Shown here piece after piece: positions 1-5,188 of a stretch of 7,173 nucleotides of DNA. The stretch is from NCBI GenBank assembly GCA_024304875.1, contig JAMWZF010000155.1, positions 1 to 7,173 of the forward strand. The letters run 5' to 3'. The position numbers were made by a program, and so were the translations under genes. Source of the stretch: Paracoccaceae bacterium. Lineage in GTDB: Bacteria; Pseudomonadota; Alphaproteobacteria; Rhodobacterales; Rhodobacteraceae. The first letter of the stretch is position 1. The number at the start of each line of letters is the position of its first letter. The notes beneath the pieces are model-generated. The model saw only the letters and a program-made list of their open reading frames with translations, searched no databases and was not told the DNA's origin.

Positions 1-169
1 GTTCTTCATCATGTTCGCGCCGGGGCCGTTCCTGGACGGCCAGTACACCATCGTCGGCGAGGTGACGGAGGGCATGGACGTGGTCGATGCGATCAAGCGC
101 GGCGAGGGGCCGAACGGCGCCGTGATCGGCGCGCCTGACGTGATGACCGAGGTTCGGGTCACCGAATAA
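1..169 (+). CDS. Peptidyl-prolyl cis-trans isomerase, cyclophilin type (3' end only)
   Basis: This is the C-terminal 55 residues of a cyclophilin-family prolyl isomerase, which speeds cis-trans isomerisation of X-Pro bonds during protein folding. The reading frame enters at base 2 and ends at TAA 167-169. The visible part starts with FFIMFA, followed by LDGQYTIVGEV and EGMDVVDAIKRGEG, the classic end of the cyclophilin barrel. Compared with human cyclophilin A, the cyclosporin-contacting Trp before LDG is Phe and the His after it is Tyr, which is common in bacterial members. The protein ends in a short tail, EVRVTE, with no added domain. The N-terminus lies outside the window, so a signal peptide, and hence a cytoplasmic or periplasmic location (PpiB-like or PpiA-like), cannot be judged. 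The gene converges on selO and is followed by a clear terminator. Confidence 0.92.
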   Translation, partial: FFIMFAPGPFLDGQYTIVGEVTEGMDVVDAIKRGEGPNGAVIGAPDVMTEVRVTE

Positions 170-190
170 GGTGCGCCCTGTCGGTTGAAG

Positions 191-214
191 AGGCGGCCTT
201 CGGGCCGCCTTTTT
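191..214 (+). terminator. Intrinsic terminator of the isomerase gene
   Basis: A perfect 8-bp stem (AGGCGGCC at 191-198, GGCCGCCT at 203-210) is closed by a stable TTCG tetraloop and followed by a T run to 214. It begins 21 bases after the isomerase stop codon. The last T of the run is the first base of the complemented selO stop codon, so the two convergent genes are packed against one signal. Read on the - strand the hairpin is followed by CTTCAACC rather than a T tract, so it should stop + strand transcription well and selO transcripts only weakly. Confidence 0.9.
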
Positions 215-1593
215 CATGTGCCGCAGAAGGTGCGGGTGACTTCTTCCTCGGGCTGCGGCGGGCGGCGGTAGGCCTCGGGGGCGTCCTCGAAGGGGGCGGT
301 GATGCGTGCGAGGAGGTCGTGGAACGGGCCGAAATCGCCCTGCACGCCGGCCGTGATCACACCTTCGATCAGATGCAGGCGCGGCACGACAACGGGGTTC
401 GCCACGCGGGCGATGGCGAGGTCGGGGGTCTGCTCGTGCCACTCGGCGCGCCAGTCCTCGGCGCCGATGTCCTCGCCCTCGGCCAGCGCGCGGAAGGTGG
501 TGGTGAAGTCGCGCTGCTCCTCCGCCATCCAGGTCAGCAGCCGCATGGCGAGGTCCGGGTCCGCGTCCGGCCCGAGGCCCAGCTTGGCGGCAAAGAGCCG
601 GGTCCATTCCGCCTGATAAACGTCCCCGAAGGTATTGATGATGGTGGTGAATTCCTCCACAGCCGCATCCTGATCGGGCATCAGCGGCACGAGGGAGGAG
701 GCCAGCTGGGCGAGGTTCCACAAGGCGATCTGCGGCTGGTTCCCATAGGCGTAGCGCCCGCCGCGGTCGATGGACGAAAACACCTTGCCCGGGTGATAGA
801 TGTCCATGAAGGCGCAGGGGCCGTAGTCGATCGTCTCGCCCGAGATCGCCATGTTGTCGGTGTTCATCACGCCGTGGATGAAGCCGAGGGACATCCACTT
901 CGCGATCAGCCGGGCCTGCGCCTCGGTCACGGCGCGAAGCAGGTCGGCGGGGCCGTCGGCCTCGGGGTAGTGCCGTGTGATCACATGATCGGCCAGCGCG
1001 GCCAGCGCCTCGCGGTCGCCGCGGGCGGCGAAGTACTGGAAGGTGCCGACGCGGATGTGGCTGGCGGCGACCCGGGTGAGGACGGCGCCGGGCAGGGGGC
1101 CTGTCTCGCGCAGCACCTCCTCGCCCGTCGTGACCGCTGCGAGGGCCCGGGTGGTGGGCACGCCGAGGGCGGCCATGGCCTCGCTCATGAGGTATTCGCG
1201 CAGCACCGGGCCGAGCCAGGCGCGGCCGTCGCCCATCCGGCTGTAGGGCGTCGGGCCGGAGCCTTTCAGTTGGATATCAAAGCGCTGCGTGCCGGTCTTC
1301 ACCTCGCCAAGGAGCAGCGCGCGGCCGTCGCCGAGCTGCGGATTCCAGTTGCCGAACTGGTGGCCGCCGTAGACCTGCGCGAGCGGCGCCGCGCCCTCGG
1401 GGATGGCGTTGCCGGAGAAGAGTGCGGCCAGCGTCGCCGCGTCCGCGCCGCCGGTGTCGATGCCGAGATCGCGGGCGAGGTCCGCGTTGAAGGCGATCAA
1501 CGAGGGCGCGGCGACGGGCGTCGGCCCCTGGCGGGTGAAGAACCGGTCCGGCAGGCGGGCATAGCTGTTGTCGAAGGGCGCGTGGAAGGTCAT
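214..1593 (-). CDS. selO: Protein adenylyltransferase SelO (YdiU/UPF0061 family pseudokinase)
   Basis: SelO has a protein-kinase fold that binds ATP in a flipped orientation and transfers AMP to Ser/Thr/Tyr side chains of target proteins; it is linked to redox homeostasis. This copy has 459 residues, close to the E. coli protein (about 480). Visible landmarks are the Gly-rich segment YGGHQFGNWNPQLGDGR (75-91), the ATP-site lysine K110 in QLKGSG, the paired glutamate E133 in LREY, arginines R174 and R181, the catalytic-base region D246-N247 in NTDNM, and the metal-binding D256 in TIDYG. Spacing fits the Pseudomonas SelO residues K113, E136, D252, N253 and D262 as I recall them. The C-terminus is TFCGT, with Cys457 where animal SelO carries selenocysteine. 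The start is supported by the family-like N-terminus FDNSYARLPDRFF; the only purine-rich stretch before it (AGGGG) ends one base from ATG, so the Shine-Dalgarno is poor. It is the last gene of the five-gene run, 41 bp after the acetyltransferase. All key residues are present, so it is probably active. Confidence 0.97.
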   Translation of the reverse strand: MTFHAPFDNSYARLPDRFFTRQGPTPVAAPSLIAFNADLARDLGIDTGGADAATLAALFSGNAIPEGAAPLAQVYGGHQFGNWNPQLGDGRALLLGEVKTGTQRFDIQLKGSGPTPYSRMGDGRAWLGPVLREYLMSEAMAALGVPTTRALAAVTTGEEVLRETGPLPGAVLTRVAASHIRVGTFQYFAARGDREALAALADHVITRHYPEADGPADLLRAVTEAQARLIAKWMSLGFIHGVMNTDNMAISGETIDYGPCAFMDIYHPGKVFSSIDRGGRYAYGNQPQIALWNLAQLASSLVPLMPDQDAAVEEFTTIINTFGDVYQAEWTRLFAAKLGLGPDADPDLAMRLLTWMAEEQRDFTTTFRALAEGEDIGAEDWRAEWHEQTPDLAIARVANPVVVPRLHLIEGVITAGVQGDFGPFHDLLARITAPFEDAPEAYRRPPQPEEEVTRTFCGT

Positions 1594-1633
1594 GCCCCTG
1601 ATCTAGGGCCTTCGGGCCCCGGACCCAAGGGGC
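1594..1633 (-). promoter_or_regulatory. Nested inverted repeats filling the GNAT-selO gap
   Basis: On the transcript, GCCCCT (1633-1628), directly after the GNAT stop codon, is complementary to AGGGGC (1599-1594), directly before the selO ATG. Inside this pair lies a second stem, GGGCC (1619-1615) with GGCCC (1610-1606), closed by a CGAA loop. No T run follows, so it is not a standard terminator. The outer pairing would hide the only purine-rich stretch ahead of selO, and ribosomes finishing GNAT would open it. That suggests translational coupling, but the effect is inferred from base pairing alone. Confidence 0.4.
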
Positions 1634-1634
1634 G

Positions 1635-2081
1635 TCAGAGCGCCTGGCTCATGTAGGTGTAGCCGCTGCGGGCCTCGAAGCGGGCCTTGCGGTAGAAGCG
1701 GATCAGCGCCTCGTCCGTCGCGTCGGCCTCGAGGTGGAGCGCCTTGACCCCCGCCTCGCGCATCGCCTTGACGATGGCGTCCAGCGCCTCGGCCCCCATG
1801 CCGCGGCCGCGCACGGCGGGGCGGATGTAAAGCTCGTCCACGATACCGTCGAGGCCGCCGTATTCGACCGACCAGCCGAAGGTCACGGCGATGTACCCGA
1901 CGGGGGACCGGCGCGGGCCGACAAGCCAGATCGCGCCGTGGGGCGAGCCGTCGAGCAGCGGGGCGACCGCCGCCTCGCGGTGGGCGTCGTCGGTGTCGAA
2001 GCCCATCTCCTCGTGCAGGCCGGCGACGAGGGGCAGGAGCTTGTCGAGGTCCTCGGGACCGGCGAGGTGCAATGGCTTCAT
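1635..2081 (-). CDS. GNAT-family N-acetyltransferase
   Basis: This 148-residue protein has a single GNAT domain, which transfers an acetyl group from acetyl-CoA to an amine. The acetyl-CoA pyrophosphate loop is visible as R91-G92-R93-G94-M95-G96 after the strand DELYIRP (82-88), followed by helix AEALDAIVKAMREAG (97-111). The C-terminal part HLEADATDEALIRFYRKARFE (116-136) is the usual strand plus the FYxxxGF-like helix, here with Ala for Gly (FYRKARF). The substrate cannot be read from the sequence. The start chosen is the ATG at 2081, which overlaps the nucleoside hydrolase stop as ATGA, with AAGGA about 10 nt upstream. The frame stays open up to 2177, but that extension lies inside the upstream gene and lacks family features. 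The 4-bp overlap implies translational coupling to the nucleoside hydrolase. Confidence 0.93.
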   Translation of the reverse strand: MKPLHLAGPEDLDKLLPLVAGLHEEMGFDTDDAHREAAVAPLLDGSPHGAIWLVGPRRSPVGYIAVTFGWSVEYGGLDGIVDELYIRPAVRGRGMGAEALDAIVKAMREAGVKALHLEADATDEALIRFYRKARFEARSGYTYMSQAL

Positions 2082-3013
2082 AGGCGGCCGATCCTTTCGG
2101 TGAGCAGGGCGAAGAAGCCGGCAGCGTCCACGTCGCCGACGAAGAAGGCGTTCTTCGGCCGGTCCGTCACGCCCCACCAGTCCGCGACGGTCATGCCGCG
2201 GGTGAGGTCGCTGAGGGTCTCGATCTCGACGTTGACCTGCCGGCCGGAGAAAAGGTCCGGCTTCAGCAGCCAGGCGATGACCAGCGGGTCGTGCAGGGGC
2301 GCGCCGGGGCTGGCGTATTTCTCCTTGTCGAACCGCTCGAAGAAGTCGGTCCAGCCGGCGACGGCGTCGCCCACCCTGGTGCCCATGGTGCGGAAGCCCT
2401 GCACATGCTCGGCCGTGGTCAGCGCCTTGTGGCTGGCGTCGAGCGGCAGGACGGTGATGGGCCGGCCGGATTTGAACACGATTTCAGCTGCTTCGGGGTC
2501 GACGTAGATGTTGAACTCGGCCGCGGGGGTGATGTTGCCGACCTCGAAGTAGGCGCCGCCCATCAGGACGATCTCCTGCACCTTCTCGACGATGTCGGGG
2601 GCGCGGGTGAAGGCGGTGCCGATGTTGGTCAGCGGCCCCATCGGGCAGAGGGTGACGGTGCCGGGGGCCTCGCGCCGCAGTGTCTCGATCAGGAAGTCGA
2701 CGGCGTGGGTGTCCTGCAGCGGCATCTGCGGCTCCCAGAGCTCGACCCCGTCGAGGCCGGTGCCGCCATGAACGTGCTCGGCGGTGCGCAGGTCGCGGCT
2801 CATGGGCCGGTCGCAGCCGGGATAGACCGGCACCTCGGTCCGCCCGGCCAGTTCGCAGACGATGCGGGCGTTGCGGGAGGTCAGGGCGAGGGGCACGTTC
2901 CCGGCGACGCAGGTGATGCCGAGAAGGTCCAGCTCGGGCGAGGCAAGCGCCAGCAGGATGGCGACCGCGTCGTCCTGTCCGGGGTCGGTGTCGATGATGA
3001 TCTTGCGGGTCAT
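2078..3013 (-). CDS. Inosine-uridine preferring nucleoside hydrolase (IunH/Rih family)
   Basis: The enzyme hydrolyses the N-glycosidic bond of ribonucleosides, giving a free base and ribose, for nucleoside salvage or catabolism. It is a typical 311-residue cytosolic form with no signal peptide. The calcium-binding signature DTDPGQDDA (8-16) is intact, giving D10, D14 and D15. Other active-site positions match the Crithidia fasciculata enzyme by number: N39, H82, N160, E166, N168, H241 and D242. The CPMGPLTNIGTA segment (123-134) carries the backbone calcium contact. In the base-facing helix near 221-230 there are Phe residues (224, 225, 228) rather than the Tyr residues of the Crithidia enzyme, so base preference (purine, pyrimidine or a modified base) is open. 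A strong Shine-Dalgarno (AGGAGG, 6 nt spacing) precedes the ATG, the best in this gene run, so it may be the most highly translated member. It starts 38 bp after the small unknown gene and overlaps the acetyltransferase by 4 bp. Confidence 0.97.
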   Translation of the reverse strand: MTRKIIIDTDPGQDDAVAILLALASPELDLLGITCVAGNVPLALTSRNARIVCELAGRTEVPVYPGCDRPMSRDLRTAEHVHGGTGLDGVELWEPQMPLQDTHAVDFLIETLRREAPGTVTLCPMGPLTNIGTAFTRAPDIVEKVQEIVLMGGAYFEVGNITPAAEFNIYVDPEAAEIVFKSGRPITVLPLDASHKALTTAEHVQGFRTMGTRVGDAVAGWTDFFERFDKEKYASPGAPLHDPLVIAWLLKPDLFSGRQVNVEIETLSDLTRGMTVADWWGVTDRPKNAFFVGDVDAAGFFALLTERIGRL

Positions 3014-3051
3014 GGCGCCCCTCCTAACCGTCCGGTGCGGGGGACGAAAGA

Positions 3052-3261
3052 TCAGACCCGGCCTTCCCTCGCAAGACGTGCATGCAGCCGGTCGGTTTCC
3101 GCCGAGCCGGTCGCCAGGGCCCAGACCCAGGCGTGGGTGAGGAAGAAGGCGGCAGCCTCGGGCGTGTCGGCCGTATCGGCCGCGCGGGAGTAGAGCAGGG
3201 CGAGCGCCCGGCCGTCCCCGGTGGCGTGGGCGGCGAGGATAGCCGCGTCGAGGTCAGCCAT
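3052..3261 (-). CDS. Small helical protein of unknown function
   Basis: I do not recognise this 69-residue protein. Its ATG lies 8 bp inside the end of the Rieske oxygenase gene, and it is followed 38 bp later by the nucleoside hydrolase, so it sits within the operon in the same direction. The sequence is Ala-rich and predicted helical, with no signal peptide and no cysteine. The pattern AAHATGDGRALALLYSRAA (10-28), then an Ala/aromatic helix AAAFFLTHAWVWALATG (36-52) and a charged amphipathic end ETDRLHARLARE (55-66), looks like two or three packed helices of the TPR/Sel1 kind; this resemblance is by eye and weak. It could be an accessory protein of the oxygenase. Support for coding is the tight overlap with its neighbour and the ordered composition; conservation was not checked. 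Confidence 0.72.
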   Translation of the reverse strand: MADLDAAILAAHATGDGRALALLYSRAADTADTPEAAAFFLTHAWVWALATGSAETDRLHARLAREGRV

Positions 3262-4402
3262 CGGCGTCCATCAGCCGCCCGGCGACCCAGTCGTGGAAGA
3301 CGTGGGTCGGCCCGTCCATCACCGGCGAGAAGCGGCCGCCGTCGAACATGGGCGCGCTTCGGCCGCGCTGCATCCCCTCGACGACGAAGATGTCCTCCTC
3401 GAAGACGGCCTTCCACTGGGCGGCGTTGCGGGCGCGCAGGCCCGGGTCGGTGCCCGGCGCGGCGTAGTAGAGGTGGACGTGTTCGCGGGTGTGGCTCTGG
3501 TCAACCGGCTCCAGCACGATGGCGAAGGCGTGGTCGCGGTGGACGCCCAGCAGGAGGTTGGGGAAGAGGGCGATGTATTCGGCCGCCGTGGTCCATGTTT
3601 CGGGCAGGTCCGCGAAGTCGGGGAGGACCTGGCCATCCTCGCCCGCGAGTTGCCGGTAGACGTGGGTGCCTTGCCCGGCGAAGCGGCCCCGCGCCTCGAT
3701 GTTGTAGTGGTCCTCGAGCCGGGAATAGGCATTGAGGCCGGGATGGACCCAGGGCAGGTGGTAGCTTTCGCAGTAGTTCTCGACCGCGAGTTTCCAGTTG
3801 CATCGCACATCAAGGGTGAACCGGCTGTCTTCGCCGCCGTGGTGCAGGGGCCTGTCGAAGTCGGCCCAGCGGGCGATGGCCTCGGCATGGACCTCCTCGA
3901 AGGGCGGGGCGTCGCCGGAGAGGTTGATGAAGACCACGTCCCGCCAGATGTGGCTGCGCACGGTGTTGAGGCCGAGGGTGGCCCGGTCGATGCCGGGGTG
4001 GGTGTTCATGCCGGGGCCGCCGACGTGGGGCGTGGCGACGAGCCTTCCGGCGGTGGAGTAGCACCAGGAGTGGTAGGGGCAGCGGATCGCGCCCTCGATG
4101 CGGCGGGGTTCGGAGACGAGGATCATGCCGCGGTGGCGGCAGATGTTCTCGAACACCCGGACGGCGCCCTCGCGGTCCCGGATCAGGAGAAGAGGGATGC
4201 CGAGGAAGCTGAGCGGCAGGGCGTCGCCAGGCTCGGGGACCTCAGCCGCCACCGCCAGCGCGGCCCAGGTGCCGGTCAGGCAGGCGCGGGTCTCGGCGGC
4301 ATGGGTAGCGGGATCGGTGTAGTGGGCGTTGGGCAGGCCGTGGGCCGTCTCGATCGGCTGGCGGACGGCCAGGAGGCTGTGGTCGGTGATGTCGCGGGCC
4401 AT
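3254..4402 (-). CDS. Rieske non-heme iron oxygenase, alpha subunit (ring-hydroxylating / quaternary-amine type)
   Basis: This 382-residue protein is a complete Rieske oxygenase catalytic subunit, which uses O2 and electrons from a separate reductase to hydroxylate or demethylate its substrate. The Rieske [2Fe-2S] ligands are C88-x-H90 and C108-x-x-H111 (CRHRG ... CPYHSWCY). The mononuclear iron site is H215 and H220 in ENYCESYHLPWVHPGL, with D337 (EEDIFVVEGMQRG) as third ligand. The residue that bridges the two metal centres between subunits is Glu (E212) rather than the usual Asp, as in carnitine monooxygenase CntA (E205). That points to the quaternary-ammonium branch (carnitine, betaine, stachydrine-like substrates), but the substrate is not settled. 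The start is the ATG at 4402, with GGAGA 9 nt upstream. The frame is open to 4816, but that part overlaps ilvH and has no family character. It is the first gene of the five-gene run. No ferredoxin or flavin reductase gene lies in the window, so the electron donor must be encoded elsewhere. Confidence 0.95.
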   Translation of the reverse strand: MARDITDHSLLAVRQPIETAHGLPNAHYTDPATHAAETRACLTGTWAALAVAAEVPEPGDALPLSFLGIPLLLIRDREGAVRVFENICRHRGMILVSEPRRIEGAIRCPYHSWCYSTAGRLVATPHVGGPGMNTHPGIDRATLGLNTVRSHIWRDVVFINLSGDAPPFEEVHAEAIARWADFDRPLHHGGEDSRFTLDVRCNWKLAVENYCESYHLPWVHPGLNAYSRLEDHYNIEARGRFAGQGTHVYRQLAGEDGQVLPDFADLPETWTTAAEYIALFPNLLLGVHRDHAFAIVLEPVDQSHTREHVHLYYAAPGTDPGLRARNAAQWKAVFEEDIFVVEGMQRGRSAPMFDGGRFSPVMDGPTHVFHDWVAGRLMDADG

Positions 4403-4433
4403 TGCGCCGGTCTCCCATCGCGTGGATGGGGCG

Positions 4434-4439
4434 ATGCTA
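4434..4439 (-). promoter_or_regulatory. Possible -10 element ahead of the Rieske operon
   Basis: On the - strand the gap between ilvH and the oxygenase contains TGCTAGCAT, which reads as an extended -10 (TGC then TAGCAT), 31 nt before the oxygenase ATG. No good -35 is seen at 17 bp; GTGACC lies about 20 bp upstream. The 121-bp gap is the only likely place in this region for an operon promoter. No T-tracted terminator for ilvH is visible in the same gap, only a GC hairpin at 4505-4520, so read-through from ilvH is also possible. Confidence 0.25.
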
Positions 4440-4523
4440 GCACCGCTCGGGCGCCCCCAGGTCACTTGCGGGCGACATGAGGCGGTCCGGGGGCGACCCG
4501 GGGGCGGGGACGCGGCCCCGTGC

Positions 4524-5087
4524 TTACTTCGACCCGCGGGAGAGCGCTGCCACGCCCGTCCGCGCCATCTCGACCAGCCCGATGGGGCGCATGAGGTCGG
4601 CGAAGGCGTCGATCTTCTCGGGCGTGCCGGTGATCTCGAAGACGAAGCTTTCGAGCGTCGAATCCACCACGTTGGCGCGGAAGACGTCGGCAAGGCGCAG
4701 GGCCTCGACCCGGTCGTCATCCTTGCCGGTGACCTTGAAGAGGGCCAATTCCCGCTCCACCGCCTTGCCCTCGACCGTGAGGTCGTGGACCTTGCGGACG
4801 GAAACGATCCGGCCAAGCTGCGAGTGGATCTGGGCGATCACCTGCGGCGTGCCGGTGGTGACGATGGTGATGCGGGAGAGGTGCCCGGTATGGTCCACCT
4901 CGGCGACGGTCAGGCTCTCGATGTTGTAGCCCCGGCCCGAGAAGAGACCGACCACGCGGGCCAGTACGCCCGGCTCGTTCTCGACGATCACGGCCAGCGT
5001 GTGCCGCTCCTGCACGTCCGAGAAGGTCGGGCGCAGGTTGTAGGCGGAGTGGCTGGGGGAGCCTTTTTCGATCTTGAGCGCGGACAT
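4524..5087 (-). CDS. ilvH: Acetolactate synthase small (regulatory) subunit
   Basis: This is the regulatory subunit of acetohydroxyacid synthase, the first shared step of valine, leucine and isoleucine synthesis. It activates the catalytic subunit and mediates feedback inhibition by valine. It has 187 residues. The ACT domain spans about 28-100 (HTLAVIVENEPGVLARVVGLF, then RGYNIESLTV), and the C-terminal ALS_ss_C domain about 110-180 (FVFEITGTPEKIDAFADLM). G40 and N55 match E. coli IlvH G14 and N29, positions whose change gives valine resistance, so valine control is probably kept. Compared with E. coli there are about 26 extra N-terminal residues. AAGGA lies 8 nt before the ATG. The catalytic subunit gene (ilvB/ilvI) usually sits directly upstream; here a BCCT transporter gene and its terminator occupy that place, and the partner must lie further away. 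Confidence 0.98.
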   Translation of the reverse strand: MSALKIEKGSPSHSAYNLRPTFSDVQERHTLAVIVENEPGVLARVVGLFSGRGYNIESLTVAEVDHTGHLSRITIVTTGTPQVIAQIHSQLGRIVSVRKVHDLTVEGKAVERELALFKVTGKDDDRVEALRLADVFRANVVDSTLESFVFEITGTPEKIDAFADLMRPIGLVEMARTGVAALSRGSK

Positions 5088-5093
5088 CGCGGT

Positions 5094-5113
5094 GGTCCTT
5101 TCCGAAGCGGACC
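5094..5113 (-). promoter_or_regulatory. Small stem over the ilvH Shine-Dalgarno
   Basis: On the transcript, GGTCC (5113-5109) can pair with GGACC (5098-5094), and the latter contains the GGA of the ilvH Shine-Dalgarno AAGGA. Within the loop, TCCG/CGGA (around CTT) forms a competing smaller stem. With only 5 bp the structure is modest, but it sits just after the terminator hairpin, so it may form part of a leader that tunes ilvH translation. On the opposite strand the same repeat is followed by TTTTT, but no gene reads into it from that side. Confidence 0.3.
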
Positions 5114-5124
5114 TTTTTGATACG

Positions 5125-5163
5125 AAAAGCCCCCGCCGCGATCAACAGGGATCGGGCGGGGGC
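5125..5163 (-). terminator. Strong intrinsic terminator after the BCCT gene, in the ilvH leader
   Basis: A 9-bp perfect GC stem (GCCCCCGCC at 5129-5137 with GGCGGGGGC at 5155-5163) continues, past a single bulged G at 5138, into a 5-bp stem (CGATC at 5139-5143 with GATCG at 5150-5154) around a 6-base loop. Reading on the - strand the stem is followed by TTTT (5128-5125). It begins 25 bases after the transporter stop codon, so it most simply ends that transcript. It also lies only 37 bases before the ilvH start codon, so it could work as an attenuator for ilvH if transcription starts upstream of it. Confidence 0.88.
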
Positions 5164-5188
5164 CAGCATTTTCAGGCTGCTGCTGCGG

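Noticed and set aside
319..1656. Long + strand open frame opposite selO
   Set aside because: It is antisense to a fully conserved SelO, is rich in Gly/Arg/His/Val with no domain pattern, and is the kind of open frame expected opposite GC-rich codons.
2082..2177. Upstream start for the GNAT gene at 2177
   Set aside because: The added 32 residues are Arg-rich and lie inside the nucleoside hydrolase gene; the ATGA overlap start at 2081 fits GNAT length.
2291..4480. Two long + strand open frames opposite the nucleoside hydrolase and Rieske genes (2291-3193, 3221-4480)
   Set aside because: Both are mirror frames of clearly recognised enzymes; their translations are low-complexity Gly/Val/Arg/Asp with no motif.
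4505..4520. GC hairpin CGGGG/CCCCG just after ilvH as a terminator
   Set aside because: It has only 5 bp and no T run follows on the - strand, so it cannot be called an intrinsic terminator.
4403..4816. N-terminal extension of the Rieske oxygenase to 4816
   Set aside because: The extra 138 residues overlap ilvH out of frame and are Ser/Arg/Pro-rich; the ATG at 4402 has a good Shine-Dalgarno and a family-like N-terminus.
5094..5118. + strand terminator (GGTCC/GGACC then TTTTT)
   Set aside because: The stem is short and there is no + strand gene upstream for it to terminate; the repeat is better seen as part of the ilvH leader.
5088..5169. Possible ilv leader peptide starting at 5169 (MLAPARSLLIAAGAF)
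   Set aside because: It has a few Leu/Ile codons, but the frame runs without a stop deep into ilvH out of frame, unlike a true attenuator leader peptide.
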